A stretch of 64,000 nt of DNA, from contig JAADJZ010000027.1 in NCBI GenBank assembly GCA_011032825.1, forward strand, positions 62,001-126,000, written 5' to 3'. The position numbers and the translations under genes were made by a program. Shown here in pieces: positions 22,045-32,687 of this stretch (position 1 is the first letter of the stretch; every line of letters begins with the position of its first letter). The stretch comes from Massariosphaeria phaeospora (lineage: Eukaryota > Ascomycota > Dothideomycetes > Pleosporales). The notes beneath the pieces were generated by a model that saw only the letters and a list, made by a program, of their open reading frames with translations, did not search any database and had not been told where the DNA came from.

Positions 22045-23535
22045 TTACTTGGCCCTGGTCTTCCTCACGATCCCCGTACCTGGCGGGACTTTCAAGCCTC
22101 CAAAGACCAACCCACACACAGCTATCATACCCGCCGCACCAGCTGCATACGCCGCCTCTCTTCCGGCCCACCAGTACAGCGAGCAAAAGATTAGAGGCCC
22201 AAGCGATCTCCCAATCTGGCCTGCTGATGCGTTAACGTGTATCCAACAGGTGTCCGCTAGAGAGAACGTACCAAAGCTCCTGTGGTTGCCCAGCTTGTTT
22301 CCTCTCTCATCTGCATTGGCCTCAAACGAGCTCAGGCTGTTCAAGCCCGTGACCACCGTTGCACTCGTGACAGCGAGCAGCGCGGCTGCTGCATACAGAC
22401 CTTTCTGTGATTCGACTCGCCCGAGAAGGAAAAATGCAACAGTACAGCTGACAACGCCCATTTGCACCACTCGGAGTGGATGCGTTCGTCGCACAACGCT
22501 TCCTTGGAGCAGCGAAGCCACGAGTCCAATGAACCCAAGCAATCGTCCGGTATCGCTGGGGCCGTACGAGAACAGGTCAAACGTCATGAAGGGGAGCGAA
22601 AACTCCATGCCCGAGAAGAAGAGGATGAAGAAGAAATGGGTTGCATTGAGAATAGTGTGCGAGTTGGTGCGCACACGAGCCTTGTGCACCTGGGCCGTCT
22701 TCGCATGGCCATTCGCGCTCGCGGGCCCGTTGGCGTGCGTCGTCGCCGCGGGGAGCGTCTCAGGGAGGCAGAAGTAGAGGTAGACGGACTCGGTCACGAT
22801 CAGGAACAGCGAGAAGGCGGCCGCGCTCGCAAAGGGGTTCGCCGCAAACGTGGTGATGGTGGAGAGGTATGCGCCGAGCGCGGGGCCAAAGGTGAAGGCT
22901 ATACTGAAGCACACGCCGACCAGCGCCATGGTGGCGCCGCGCTGCGACTCGTCGCTGATGTCGGTGGCCATGGCCATGGCGAGCTGCACATTGCCCTCGC
23001 TCAGCCCGCCCACCACGCGGCTGGCCAGGAAGGTGCGGAAGTCGGTCGCCGCCACCCACAGCGCGACCGAGAGCACATTGCCGGCCATGGACCACAGCAG
23101 CGCCGTGCGGCGGCCATACCGGTCGCTCAGCGTGCCAATGACTGGCGACGCAATGGCCTGCAGGAAGCTGAACAGCGAACCGAGCCCGCCGCCGAGCAGC
23201 ACGATGTCGTAGCGGTCGTTGATCGGCCGCGCGAACGAGTTCTTGTACGTGTTCAGGCCGACGAGGATCTTGGACAGCACCGTGTTGGCGCCGCTGCCGC
23301 CCGCGGCCTCGTGGTCGCGGTAGAATTCGAGGAGCTTCGGAAACAGCGGGAGAATGAAGGTGAAAGATATCTAGGCCGCCAGGCACGTCAGCGGGTTGGC
23401 ACAGTCGAGATGCCCCCTGGGCAGCGCATGACGTACTAGGTCAAGCAGCAGCGATGTGAAGAGAACCCGCAACACCCTCTTCCGCAGCGCAGGCGGCACC
23501 GGCGGCACCGGCGTCGTCGCTGTCGTCGCAGCCAT
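22045..23535 (-). CDS. Major facilitator superfamily transporter
   Basis: Twelve-helix-type membrane transporter of the MFS drug/proton-antiporter kind; substrate unknown. Exons on the minus strand are 23535-23437, 23370-22272 and 22220-22045, giving 457 residues. The first exon encodes MAATTATTPVPPVPPALRKR and the start of helix 1. A 66-bp intron (GTACGT...GCTGAC...CCTAG) joins LLLDL to ISFTFILPLFPKLL. Motif A, GTLSDRYGRR, lies at about 112-121 after helix 2. A central cytoplasmic loop (about residues 235-265) is Ala/His/Asn-rich. A 51-bp intron near the end (22271-22221, GTACGT, GTTAAC branch, CAGCAG) has no stop and is a multiple of three, so it is easily missed. Removing it restores RSFGQIGRSLGP, the usual helix-11 context. 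The overall pattern resembles fungal TetA/MFSD10-like proteins. It is convergent with RSM27, 274 bp apart. Confidence 0.9.
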
Positions 23536-24367
23536 GTCTACCGTCCGTTCGAGCGAGTGTGTAGACGCAGAGTGAAGCGCAGGAGAGAGCCTTGGAAGAT
23601 TTATAGGCCGAGCAAGAACTATGGGTAAATCCAAGTACGACAAGTAGACAAGCAGTAGCGAACGCGATCCGAAGCCGAAGGAGAGCTCAGCCCAGCCCTA
23701 GATCTCCATAGACAGAACCGTGGCCGAAGTACTCCGTATGTTCGAGTGGTGTATTATTAGTCGTGTGCAGGTCGGCGCCGCGCTGCTCTTGTGCGGTAAT
23801 GGTAAGCCAGTCGATCCGCCACCGACGGGAACGACGCCGTCAAGCGTGCCGTGGTCGAGGTGGCTCCAGGGCTGTTTGCGCCATCGTCACACTGCTCTCA
23901 GGAGGCGTAGCTGAGACGGGAGCTGGGTCCTGAGGCGCGTTTCTTGCGACGATCAAACGCTTGCACGTTTCGAAACATACGAGGCCTCTCGTCGAGGAGG
24001 TCCCCGGCCACGGGCTCGCACGTGTCCACAGGTGACTCGTGACTGCTGGGGCAGGCCGAGGCACTCCATCGAACCTCAACATTCCCATCGTCCATGTTTA
24101 ATGAGCCTTGATGGAAAGGTGACATGCTGTGCTGCGGAGCATCACAAAAGTGAACGTACCGGTGCTAGACCGAATGCGCGGGGCGGGCAGGAACTCTTGG
24201 GATTGTGACTTCGACTAGGAGTGGGAGTTGGGATATCTACAAAAGAGGGCAGTAAGGGGATATCTTCTAAACTATGAAACCACATGCTAATGATAGCAGA
24301 GGTGATGTTCTTTCTGTGTGCTTTAGTCTTCCCCTTTACGACGACCAACGCCAATTTCATGTCCCGA
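23536..24367. other. Intergenic between MFS and GARS genes; no AIRS domain here
   Basis: This 832-bp stretch holds the MFS promoter. It is where the AIR synthetase half of a fungal ADE5,7 gene would be expected. I read the minus strand in all frames and found none of the AIRS landmarks. A 75-codon ATG frame at 24125-23898 (minus) has no recognisable domain and is only weakly supported as a gene. Confidence 0.6.
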
Positions 24368-25733
24368 TCAAACCTTTGTCCCTGCCTTACTCTTCAATGC
24401 CCGACCTGCGATGTCTGTTCGGTATTGCATACCGTCGAAGTGGATACAATCCACGCCCCGATAAGCCTTCAAGACTGCGTCCTCGAGGGTGGCCGCCGTA
24501 GCCGTCGAAGCAATGACCCTGCCTCCAGAAGTCTTGAGTGTGTTCTCCGTGAAGGAAGTGCCCGCATGGAAGATAACAACATCTAGATTCGGGTCAGCAT
24601 CTTCTTGTAAGTCACATGAGACTTTAAGAATATCACTCACCTTGAGGCACTGGATCTAGTGTTATGGCCGTTCCCTTAGCATAGCTTCCCGGATACCCAC
24701 CTGCAGCAACGACTACAGTCGCCGCACTCTTCCCACTGATTTTCACCTCCACCTCACTCAGCTTTCCTTTGGTGCAAGCAACCATGATCTCTGCAAGGTC
24801 GCTATCGAGCAAACTGAGCAGGCTCTGTGTCTCGGGATCGCCAAACCGGACATTATACTCTAGCACCTTCGGTCCACTTTCGGTCATCATCAATCCTGTG
24901 AACAAAACTCCCGTGAATGAGAAGCCATCTGCCTTCATCCCGTCAATCGTAGGCTGTAGAATATCCCTGTGAATTCGGTCTACGACATCGGGCGGCGCAA
25001 TACGCGTTGGGGCATATGTGCCCATACCTCCCGTGTTCGGTCCCTCGTCACCGTCTCTTATCCTCTTATGGTCTTGCGCGGGCGGTAAGCTCCGAATTGT
25101 GGTCCCGTCGCTGAAGCTCAGTATGCTCAGCTCATCGCCCTTGAGAAATTCTTCAATGACGACCTCGTCTCCCGCAGCCCCGAACTCTTTGTCTAGCATG
25201 ATTTCTTTCAGTGCTGCATGTGCTTCGTCTGTACTCTGTGGTATTATAACACCTTTCCCAGCCGCCAGGCCCGATGCCTTGATCACCACGTCGTGTGTAA
25301 TAGTTTCAATGTACTTGGTCGCCTCATCATAGCTTGAGAAATTCGCGTATGCCGCTGTAGGAATGCTGTGTTTTCTCATGAAGTCTTTCGAGAACGTCTT
25401 CGAGCCTTCCATTCGCGAGGCTGCTTCCGTCGGTCCAAATGCGCGGATGCGTTCATCCTCCCTTTTGAAATAATCGACAATGCCAGCAACAAGGGGCGCC
25501 TCTGGTCCGGGTACTAAAAAGTTCACATCATTGTCCTTTGCAAACCGAGCCAGAGCGGAAAAATCTTCTTGTTTGATGCTCGACACATTGGTGACTTTCT
25601 GTAGGGTCGCCGTACCGCCGTTTCCAGGTACCACAAATATGTGCTCAATAAGCGGCGATTGGAGTAGTTTCCAGGCAATAGCATGCTCGCGCCCGCCGTT
25701 TCCAACCAAGAGAACGCGCAGTGTGTCTTCCAT
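24368..25733 (-). CDS. ADE5,7: Phosphoribosylamine-glycine ligase (GARS), lacking the AIRS half of Ade5,7
   Basis: Catalyses ATP-dependent ligation of glycine to phosphoribosylamine, the second step of purine synthesis, in the cytosol. Exons are 25733-24641 and 24600-24368, joined over a short intron (24640-24601, 40 bp; an acceptor 3 bp earlier at 24604 is also possible), giving 441 residues. GNGGREHA (11-18) marks the N-domain. The ATP-grasp region has ASGLAAGKGVIIP (153-165), GPNTGGMGTYAP (231-242) and the GARS signature RFGDPETQ (296-303). The C-domain ends YRTDIAGRALKSKAGTKV-stop. All motifs look intact and codon use is normal, with no RIP scars. In yeast and most fungi GARS is fused to AIR synthetase (~350 more residues); here the frame ends at the GARS boundary. 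Its ATG is only about 110 bp from the first repeat terminus, so its promoter is short or supplied by the repeat. It may be a partial copy with a complete ADE5,7 elsewhere. Confidence 0.92.
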
Positions 25734-25845
25734 GGCGCGGATGTGAGAGTTGATCAACAGGTTTAAGAGCCAGAAATGTTTTCTGTAAGGCTAGAAGTAC
25801 CCCGCCGCGAGGTCGCTACAAGAGCAAGCTTAGAAAGTGTATAGG

Positions 25846-26007
25846 TAACGTAGATTCTACCGCGCCAAGGCGCTAGCTCTACTACCTCTAGCTAAACCTT
25901 AGTATACATAAATATTAACTAAGCTCTATTATTTTATAGTTTTTCTAGGTTTTAACTATATTAGAAAAAGTTATTGAAAGAATTATACTAATTCTAGTTC
26001 TATAATA
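25846..26007. other. Edge of the repeat island; possible element terminus
   Basis: TA|ACGTAGATTCT at 25846-25858 matches the terminus of the element at 26321, then jumps straight to ACCGCGCCAAGG. The same join would result if both 15-bp modules of that terminus were deleted. Composition falls sharply to AT-rich from about 25880. Confidence 0.4.
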
Positions 26008-27284
26008 ACGTGTTCTGCTACCAAGCTATTTACACTACCAAGCCGTTTACCTCTACCAAAATCGTACTGCGAGCAATAGTACAATTACTATGCAACTACT
26101 ACTACCTACTATATCAACTAGTAACGAAGCTAAAATAACTATTGCTATTAGAGCTACAAAATCTAACGCGTTTTTTTCTAAACAAGCTACTGCACGCGCT
26201 TATTTAGTGCTTTAATTAACGCTTTGCAATTGAACATACAAACAAGTTTTATAACGCAATTGCAAGCTTAACTGCAAAAATCTTACGCTACTTAAAAAAA
26301 CTGCGATAGTAAAGCGTATAACGTAGATTCTTAGCGAGTTGCTTACTTAAGCGAGTTGCTTACCTGCGCCAAGCTTTCTTTTTACTACTTACTTTTTTCT
26401 TTCTACTACTTTCTCTCTAGCACTTGGTACAAGTTAAAATAATTTAAATTACTTAGAATTAACTACTATATTTAACTTATACGTGCGCTTATTGTGCTTT
26501 AGCTCGCCGCAGCGTTTACAGCGTCTTGAAAGCTAGCTGCTCTAATTACTAGCATTACTACGAGCTTTTTTTTTGCTTTTTTTTTTATTACTGCGCGTTT
26601 TAAACGCTTTAAGAGCTATTAAGCGCACGCTTTTTTTAACTATAAAAGTACTTTTCTGCTGCATACGCTTTCTCTTGTGCAATTTTTGTTGCAAAAAAGC
26701 TTTGTTAGCAGCTTAAAGTTTAGCAACTTAGTTGCGTAGTAGTAGCACAGAAGCTGCTGCATACTTTGCGCCTTTAAAAAGCTTTGCAAAAGCATTAACT
26801 ATTAAAGTAAAAAAGCTATTTACATGCTTTTAAATTTTCTTTTAAATTAGCGTTAATTGCGACTTAAATTTTAGAGTATTGCTTAAAGTTTGAAACTGCT
26901 AGAAACTGTTTTCTACGGTAGGTAATAGTAAAGTGCAAAGCTGCACGTTAAGCTTCAAAATTACTGCTTCTAGGTTAAATAGAACTAATCTAGCACTTTA
27001 AATGCTTTTTTAGATATTGCTTTTTGTAATAAAAGCGTTGTAAGCGCTAATAAAGCATAGCAGAAACTTAAGTTTGGTAATGTAGTTAATTTAGTTGCGC
27101 ATTAGATTCTTGGCTTAGCAGCCGTACGCTTTTTTTAAAAGCGCAAAAGAGCTAATATTAAAAAGCTGTAGAAAGTGCAACGAGTAAAGAAGCATGCAAA
27201 AAGTAATAATGCTGTTATTCTTGTAGTACTGTTAAAAAGCAAGCAAGTTATAGCTTTTATAGTTGTTAATAAAAAGTAAACGTA

Positions 27285-29133
27285 ACGTAAAGCACTAGCG
27301 AACTCAACAGACTAGTAAACTCGATAAAATTTGCCAAGACTACTACCTCCTCTATCAACGCGATATGTTTTAACCAACTAACGCGTTATTACACTAACAC
27401 GAAGGAAAACTTTAGCTTGCTCTTAAAGCTTATAATTTCGGCTAATTCTAAAGCTATTAAGTTGCTGCTAGTGCTTTTAACGTTAAACACTATACTCTCT
27501 CTAAACGCGCTAAAAGAATTCTATTTTAAGCTTAAATACAACTTACATTTTCAAAGCTTACTGCGACTAAAGAGCAAACAATTATTCAATATATTCTCAA
27601 CTTTAATTCGCAAGAATTTGCTTTTCGGCTGTCTAAGGTAGAAAATATAGAAGATAAACTAGTAGCTGCGCAGAGTAGAGAGCTAGTAGGCAAGAACTAA
27701 GCTAAGAGATTTGTAACGCGTTTAGGCGAGCTTAAAATAGCTTTTAATCGAGCAAAAGACTAGCAGAGAATACAACAAGAAGATCTTAAAGTAATTAGCG
27801 CGTAGTTCAAGCTTGTTGAGAATACTAAAGCTAAGTACGGCATCTAGAATAATAATATACACAACTTTAACAAAACTAGCTTTTAAATAGGTGTTATTAA
27901 GTCTATAAAAGTCGTTACAAGCTTTTAAAAACGTACTCAACCTAATCTTATCTAGCTAGGCAATCGAAAGTAGGTAATAGTTATCTAGAGCATTTGCGCC
28001 GCAAGGTACGCGATCTTGCTATTTATTATCTACAAAGAGCGCGTTTACATTTTAGCATAGTACAAAGAGAACTCTATACCTAGCAATTAAAAGCTTTTAG
28101 TCTCTAAAAACGGCTAGACAAACAACGCTTTTAGTTTTAAGTAGTTAAAGCATTTTAACGCGCATACAAAAGCGCGTTAAGTAAGAAAGTATTAGCTACT
28201 TATTTTAGACAGCTATAAGAGCTACCAATTTTAGAATTTCAAAAACTATTGCCTTAAGTACAAGATTTTTACGCTTTGCATGCTAGCTTATTTATTCTAT
28301 ATCCTTTAGCTGCTAGATGTAGTTTGCTTTTTGCTGCTAAAGCTAAAGTACTCTTAACGCGTTTGAGACTTAGCGCGCCAGCGCGTTTTTTATATCAACA
28401 AAGAAAGCTTTCTGCTAGCCTTTAAAAACGCGTTTTTTGAAGTATTTACAACAAAGAACTACAAAAAGGCCTTTGAGGTTTTAAAGCTAGTTCTTATCAA
28501 CGCGCAGGTAGTTCTTAATCGTCTTAAAGTACAGCTGTGTACCTCGCTACTACTTCTCGCACTAGAAACGCCGTAGCAGTCAAAGACTCTAAGCAATACG
28601 CTTAAATTTAGATCGCAATCAAAGCTTATTACTACTAAGCTTGGTTTCTTTCTATTATCTCTAAAAGATAGAGTTAATTAGCTTGTCAAAAAGTTCTACT
28701 AGATAGCCTATTAGGTTGAGCTAATGCGCAATCGAATCTCTAGCCTTAAAAAGACTATTAAAGAAGCAACAAAAAGAAAATTACAAAAACAAAAGCGGAT
28801 TTAGACAGGTAGCACAATAGAGTATAGTAATAGATTAGCGCAAGTAGCTGCTAAAGCGTCTACAGCACTTTAGCTATTAAAGAAAGCGCGTAGTAGAAAG
28901 AGTTAAAAAAGAGCATAACTAGCTCTACGGCGCTGTAGAAACTGTAGTAATACAAGGCACAATGCCTAAACCTGCTAAAAGAATACAAAAAAAGCTTTTA
29001 AATCTAAAGCTAGCACGACGTACGCAAGTTCCTTGTTTGATAGCAATTAATTTAATGTTCTTTGAGATAAGTTGGTTGTGCCAAGATATTTTGTCGAGTT
29101 TACTAGTTTGTTGAGTTCGCTAGTACTTTACGT
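27285..29133 (+). mobile_element. Element I1, nested in H
   Basis: 1849 bp, TA|ACGTAAAGCACTAGCGAACT at the left and inverse at the right (AGTACTTTACGT|TA). Plus-strand transposase relic with the block ESFLLAFKNAFFEVFTTKN around 28405-28470, and a zinc-knuckle relic RCRNCSNTRHNA-stop-TC near 28930-28975 (Gln codon turned to TAG). Transposase-like similarity continues in I2, L and G. Confidence 0.87.
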
Positions 29134-29786
29134 TATTGTTTTAACAGTACGTTTCTTTGTATAAGCGTTAAAGTGCTTTAACTACTTTAAACTTAGCTCG
29201 TTGTTTGTTTAGCTATTTTTAGAAACTGCGATAACTTAGTTGCGAAGTAGGCTATTTTTTTCGTACTAAGCAAAAAAGTAGTTTTTGCTCTAGAAAATAA
29301 TAAAAAGTAGAATAGCTTACTTTATTGCGTTAACGCTTTGTACTACTGTTGTTTACTTTCTATTACTTTGCTACACTGTTTTTAGCCGTTTTTAACGCTC
29401 TAAGCTAGTAATTACTATACTCGTTAAAATCTAGCCTATTATAAAGCTTGTTTTATTAAAGTTGTAAGTGTTCTTGTTTACTACGCTGTACTTAGCTTTT
29501 ATATTTGCTACAAGCTTAAACTAGTTAGCTACAAGCTTAAAATTCTTACAAAGAGCTCTTTTATAGTTGTACTTTTAATTAAACTTAATTTAAAGCTTAG
29601 AGTACCGCCTAACGAACAACGTAACCTAGTTTGTTTTAACTAGTAGCTAGCTTCGCGCTGTAAGTAGTAAGTTAGCTTTATTCTCTAACCTAGCAGGCTT
29701 AAGTAAAAAGCTTCGCGCGTTAAAGTTAACAGCATACTTTTTAATTACTGTGTTTTTTGTTAAACGAAGCTTTATTAAGTTAAGTA

Positions 29787-30210
29787 ACGTACTTTACGAG
29801 TTCGCTGCCTACACGGGTTCGCCGCTCACCGAATTTTACTAAGGAAAATCAATAATCTAGAGCTTAATAACTCTTAACCTACTTAATAAAATTCTCTAAA
29901 AATTTAATATATTATTTCTGTATATATAAACTTTCTAGTTCTAAGATTACTAAGCTCTAGCTAGTCTAGAAAAGTAGATAGCTTAGAGCGCACGGATAAT
30001 TTAAGCTTTTCTTTAATAACTTTCTAAATACTAAAGTTGTAGCTTAGTAATCTAGAAATCTAAAAGTTTATATAGATGCAGCTTAGTAGTAAAAATTTTA
30101 GAGAATTTTATCAAGTAGGTTAAGAGTTATTAAGCTCTAGATTATTGATTTTCCTTAGTAAAATTCGGTGAGCGGCGAACTCGTGTAGGCAGCGAACTCG
30201 TAAAGTACGT
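29787..30210. mobile_element. Foldback MITE J, nested in H
   Basis: 424 bp, TA on both sides. The outer 115 bp of each end are inverted copies with only about two mismatches, and weaker pairing continues toward the centre, so almost the whole element can form a hairpin. No coding capacity. Its first ~28 bp match the right terminus of the element at 45110-46970, which could supply its transposase. Confidence 0.9.
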
Positions 30211-30822
30211 TATGCAATCGCGTTGTAAAAGTTTTTTAGCAAGCTAATTGCTTAGTGTTTTTTAAAAAACGTTGTAGATTAATGCAGCGCGTTGCTAAGA
30301 AAGTATTGCGTTGCGTTAGATAGCTTAGATTGCAAGCTGTATTTAGCTTTCGTTTGAAGCGCGTAGCGCGTCGTGTAGTTAAGCTATTGCGTAGTAAAAA
30401 AAAAAAAGTAGGTGTTAGTAAAAAGCTTAGCGCAGGTAAGCAACTCGCTAAGAATCTACGTTACTTAACTTAGATTTAAAAAAGTTTTTACTATTAAAGA
30501 GCTTACTACGAGATATAACTAACAACTTACGCGTTTACTAAATAATCAAGTCTATTAGCATTAACTAGTTAGATTAATTTATTAAGCAACGAAAAAAGCT
30601 TAGAACGCGTTAAACTCAATTCTACAATAACTAAAAAAAGAAACAAAATAATTTTAAAGTTATAAACGTGTAGTTTAAGCTTGTAGCTAACGTAAAAGCA
30701 AAGCATAGCATTCTAAACAAGAATACTTACAACTTTGATAAATCTAGCTTTATAATAAGCGTTATAGATTTCTAGCTTGTTATTACAGCTTTAAAAAAAC
30801 GTAAAAAACTTAAAATAGTTTA

Positions 30823-32685
30823 ACGTACTTTATAAGTAGTTGGGCTACACGAGTTTGCAAAACACTTTTGCTAAGCTTCTACTAACTCTACCTATGTACA
30901 CGATGCTTTAACAACAACACTAAATAGAACCTTTTAATAAACGTTAGATACAAACTGCTTTTTAAGCTTTTAAACAAAATGCAATACTTTTTTTGCAACG
31001 CGCTGCAGCTATTTATAACGTCTTTTAAACAATACTAAGCTATTAACGCGCTAGACAACTTTTACAAGCAAATTATAAGCCTAAATTAATGAATCTAACA
31101 AAAACTAAAAAGAGCGTAGTTTTTAAGTATATACTTAAGCTTATATTGCGCAGATTTTTCTTTAAGCTCGCAGCTGTAGCTAATATAGCTAATTTCTTGC
31201 GCGCAAAGCGCAATTTAGGCTAGGTTAGCTTAAACTAGTTTAGTACATAGGTTATGCACTACTTTAAGTTTACAATAAAGTTTAATCGCAAGTACAATTA
31301 CAAAAAAGCGCTTTGCAAAACTTTTAAAGTTATTTAAAACTAGTTTTGCCTAGTAGCTAATATAAAAGCTAAGTATAGTATCTAAAATGTAAACACGTAC
31401 AACTTTAACAAAACAAGCTTTATAATAGGCTAGATATTAACTAAAGCAGTTGTTATAGCTTTAGAGAAACAAAAACAGCTAAAGGCAATATAGCAAAGTA
31501 ATAAAAAGTAAACAATAGTTATTCAAAGCATTAACGCAATAGAGTAAGCTATTTTACTTTTTATTAGTTTTAAAAGCTAATACTACTTTTTTGTTTAGTA
31601 TAAAGAAAAGTATCTACTCTAAAACTAAGTTATTGCAGTTTCTAAAAAAGCTAAACAACAAATAAGCTTAGACTATAGTAGTTAAAGCACTTTAATAAGC
31701 ATACAAAGAAAAAAGTAGTTAGCAACTACTAACTACTTGCAATTAATAGTTATAAAAGCTATAACTCGCTTGCATTCTAGCAATACTACAAAAAAAACAA
31801 AATTATTACTATTTGCATGCTTTCGTACTTATCGCACTTTTTGCAGCTTTTTAATATAAGTTGTTTTGCTTTTTTAAAGAAAGCGTACAAGCGCTAAGCT
31901 AAAAATTTTATGCGCAACTAAATTACTTACATTACAAAACTTAAGTTTTTATTACACTTTATACGCGCTTATAATGCAGCAATTACTTGTAGTAATATTT
32001 AAAAAAAAAGTTTAAAGCGCTATATTAGTTCTATTTAACTTAAAACAAGTTATAACAGCTTTTAACGTTTGGCTACGTACTTTATTACTACTACTTTTTA
32101 GCAATAAGCTCTAGCAGTCGCAAACTCTAAGCAATACTTTTAAATTAAAGTCGCAATTAACGCTTGTAAAAGCAAGAATTTAAAAGTATATAAATATCTC
32201 GCTAACTTTTATAGTAAAAGCTTTTAAAAAAGTTTTAAAAAGAGTAGCTATTATTGCGCACAAGCTAGTGTTAGCGCAATAAAAAATAGCTAAGCTAAAA
32301 GTAGCAAATAAAGCTGCTACGCAACGTAAATTGCATAAAAAAAAGTAAGTTTAGGCAAAAAGAACTTTGACAGTTAAAAATAAAGCTTGTTTAACTACTC
32401 TAAAAGAGTTTAGAGCGCGCGTAGTAATAAAAAAAAACTAAAAACGCAAGTGCGCGCTAAAGTAGGTAAACTATCTTAAAAGTAGTATAAATAGTGCAAT
32501 TAAACTAGGCATAACGCGCGTACGTGTAAGCAAGTAGCAAAAGTAAACTCTAAATAATATCTTAGGTTAGATTGCTTTATATAGAGCTAAAATAAGCTGT
32601 TTTGCGCTAGAATAAAGTAGTTTTGGTAGAAGCTTAGCAAAAGTGTTTTGCGAACTCGTGTAGCTTAACTACTCGTAAAGTACGT
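30823..32685 (+). mobile_element. Element A2
   Basis: 1863 bp, TA|ACGTACTTTATAAGTAGTT at the left, inverse (ACTCGTAAAGTACGT|TA) at the right. Plus-strand transposase relic, heavily mutated. Its right TA (32686-32687) is also the left TA of element I2. Confidence 0.87.
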
Positions 32686-32687
32686 TA

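Larger units (their letters stand above)
26321..30461 (-). mobile_element. Element H, with two nested insertions
   Basis: Ends are TA|ACGTAGATTCTTAGCGAG at the left and its inverse at the right (TA at 30462-30463). The left terminus has two GCGAGTTGCTTAC modules, the right only one. Transposase debris runs on the minus strand and is full of stops. Without the inserts at 27285-29133 and 29787-30210 the element is about 1864 bp, the normal family length. Confidence 0.85.
26008..30820 (+). mobile_element. Element K (B-type), interrupted by H
   Basis: Starts at TA|ACGTGTTCTGC with two CTACCAAGC-type 17-bp modules. Its body (26008-26318, then 30464-30820) is a plus-strand, RIP-mutated relative of the 51278-51613 transposase N-terminus. 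It is split by element H: the text reads AAAGCGTA-TA-[H]-TA-CTTAAC, while the uninterrupted relative at about 51395 (minus strand) reads AGAGCGTATACTTAAC. It is cut at its other side by the element starting 30823. Confidence 0.8.

Noticed and set aside
21437..22777. 446-codon plus-strand frame running from RSM27 through the MFS locus
   Set aside because: Only the first ~84 codons are RSM27 exon 2. The rest is read-through of its intron and antisense of the MFS gene.
22462..23439. 325-codon plus-strand frame antisense to the MFS gene
   Set aside because: Arg/Glu/Gly-rich shadow of a GC-rich membrane protein gene on the other strand.
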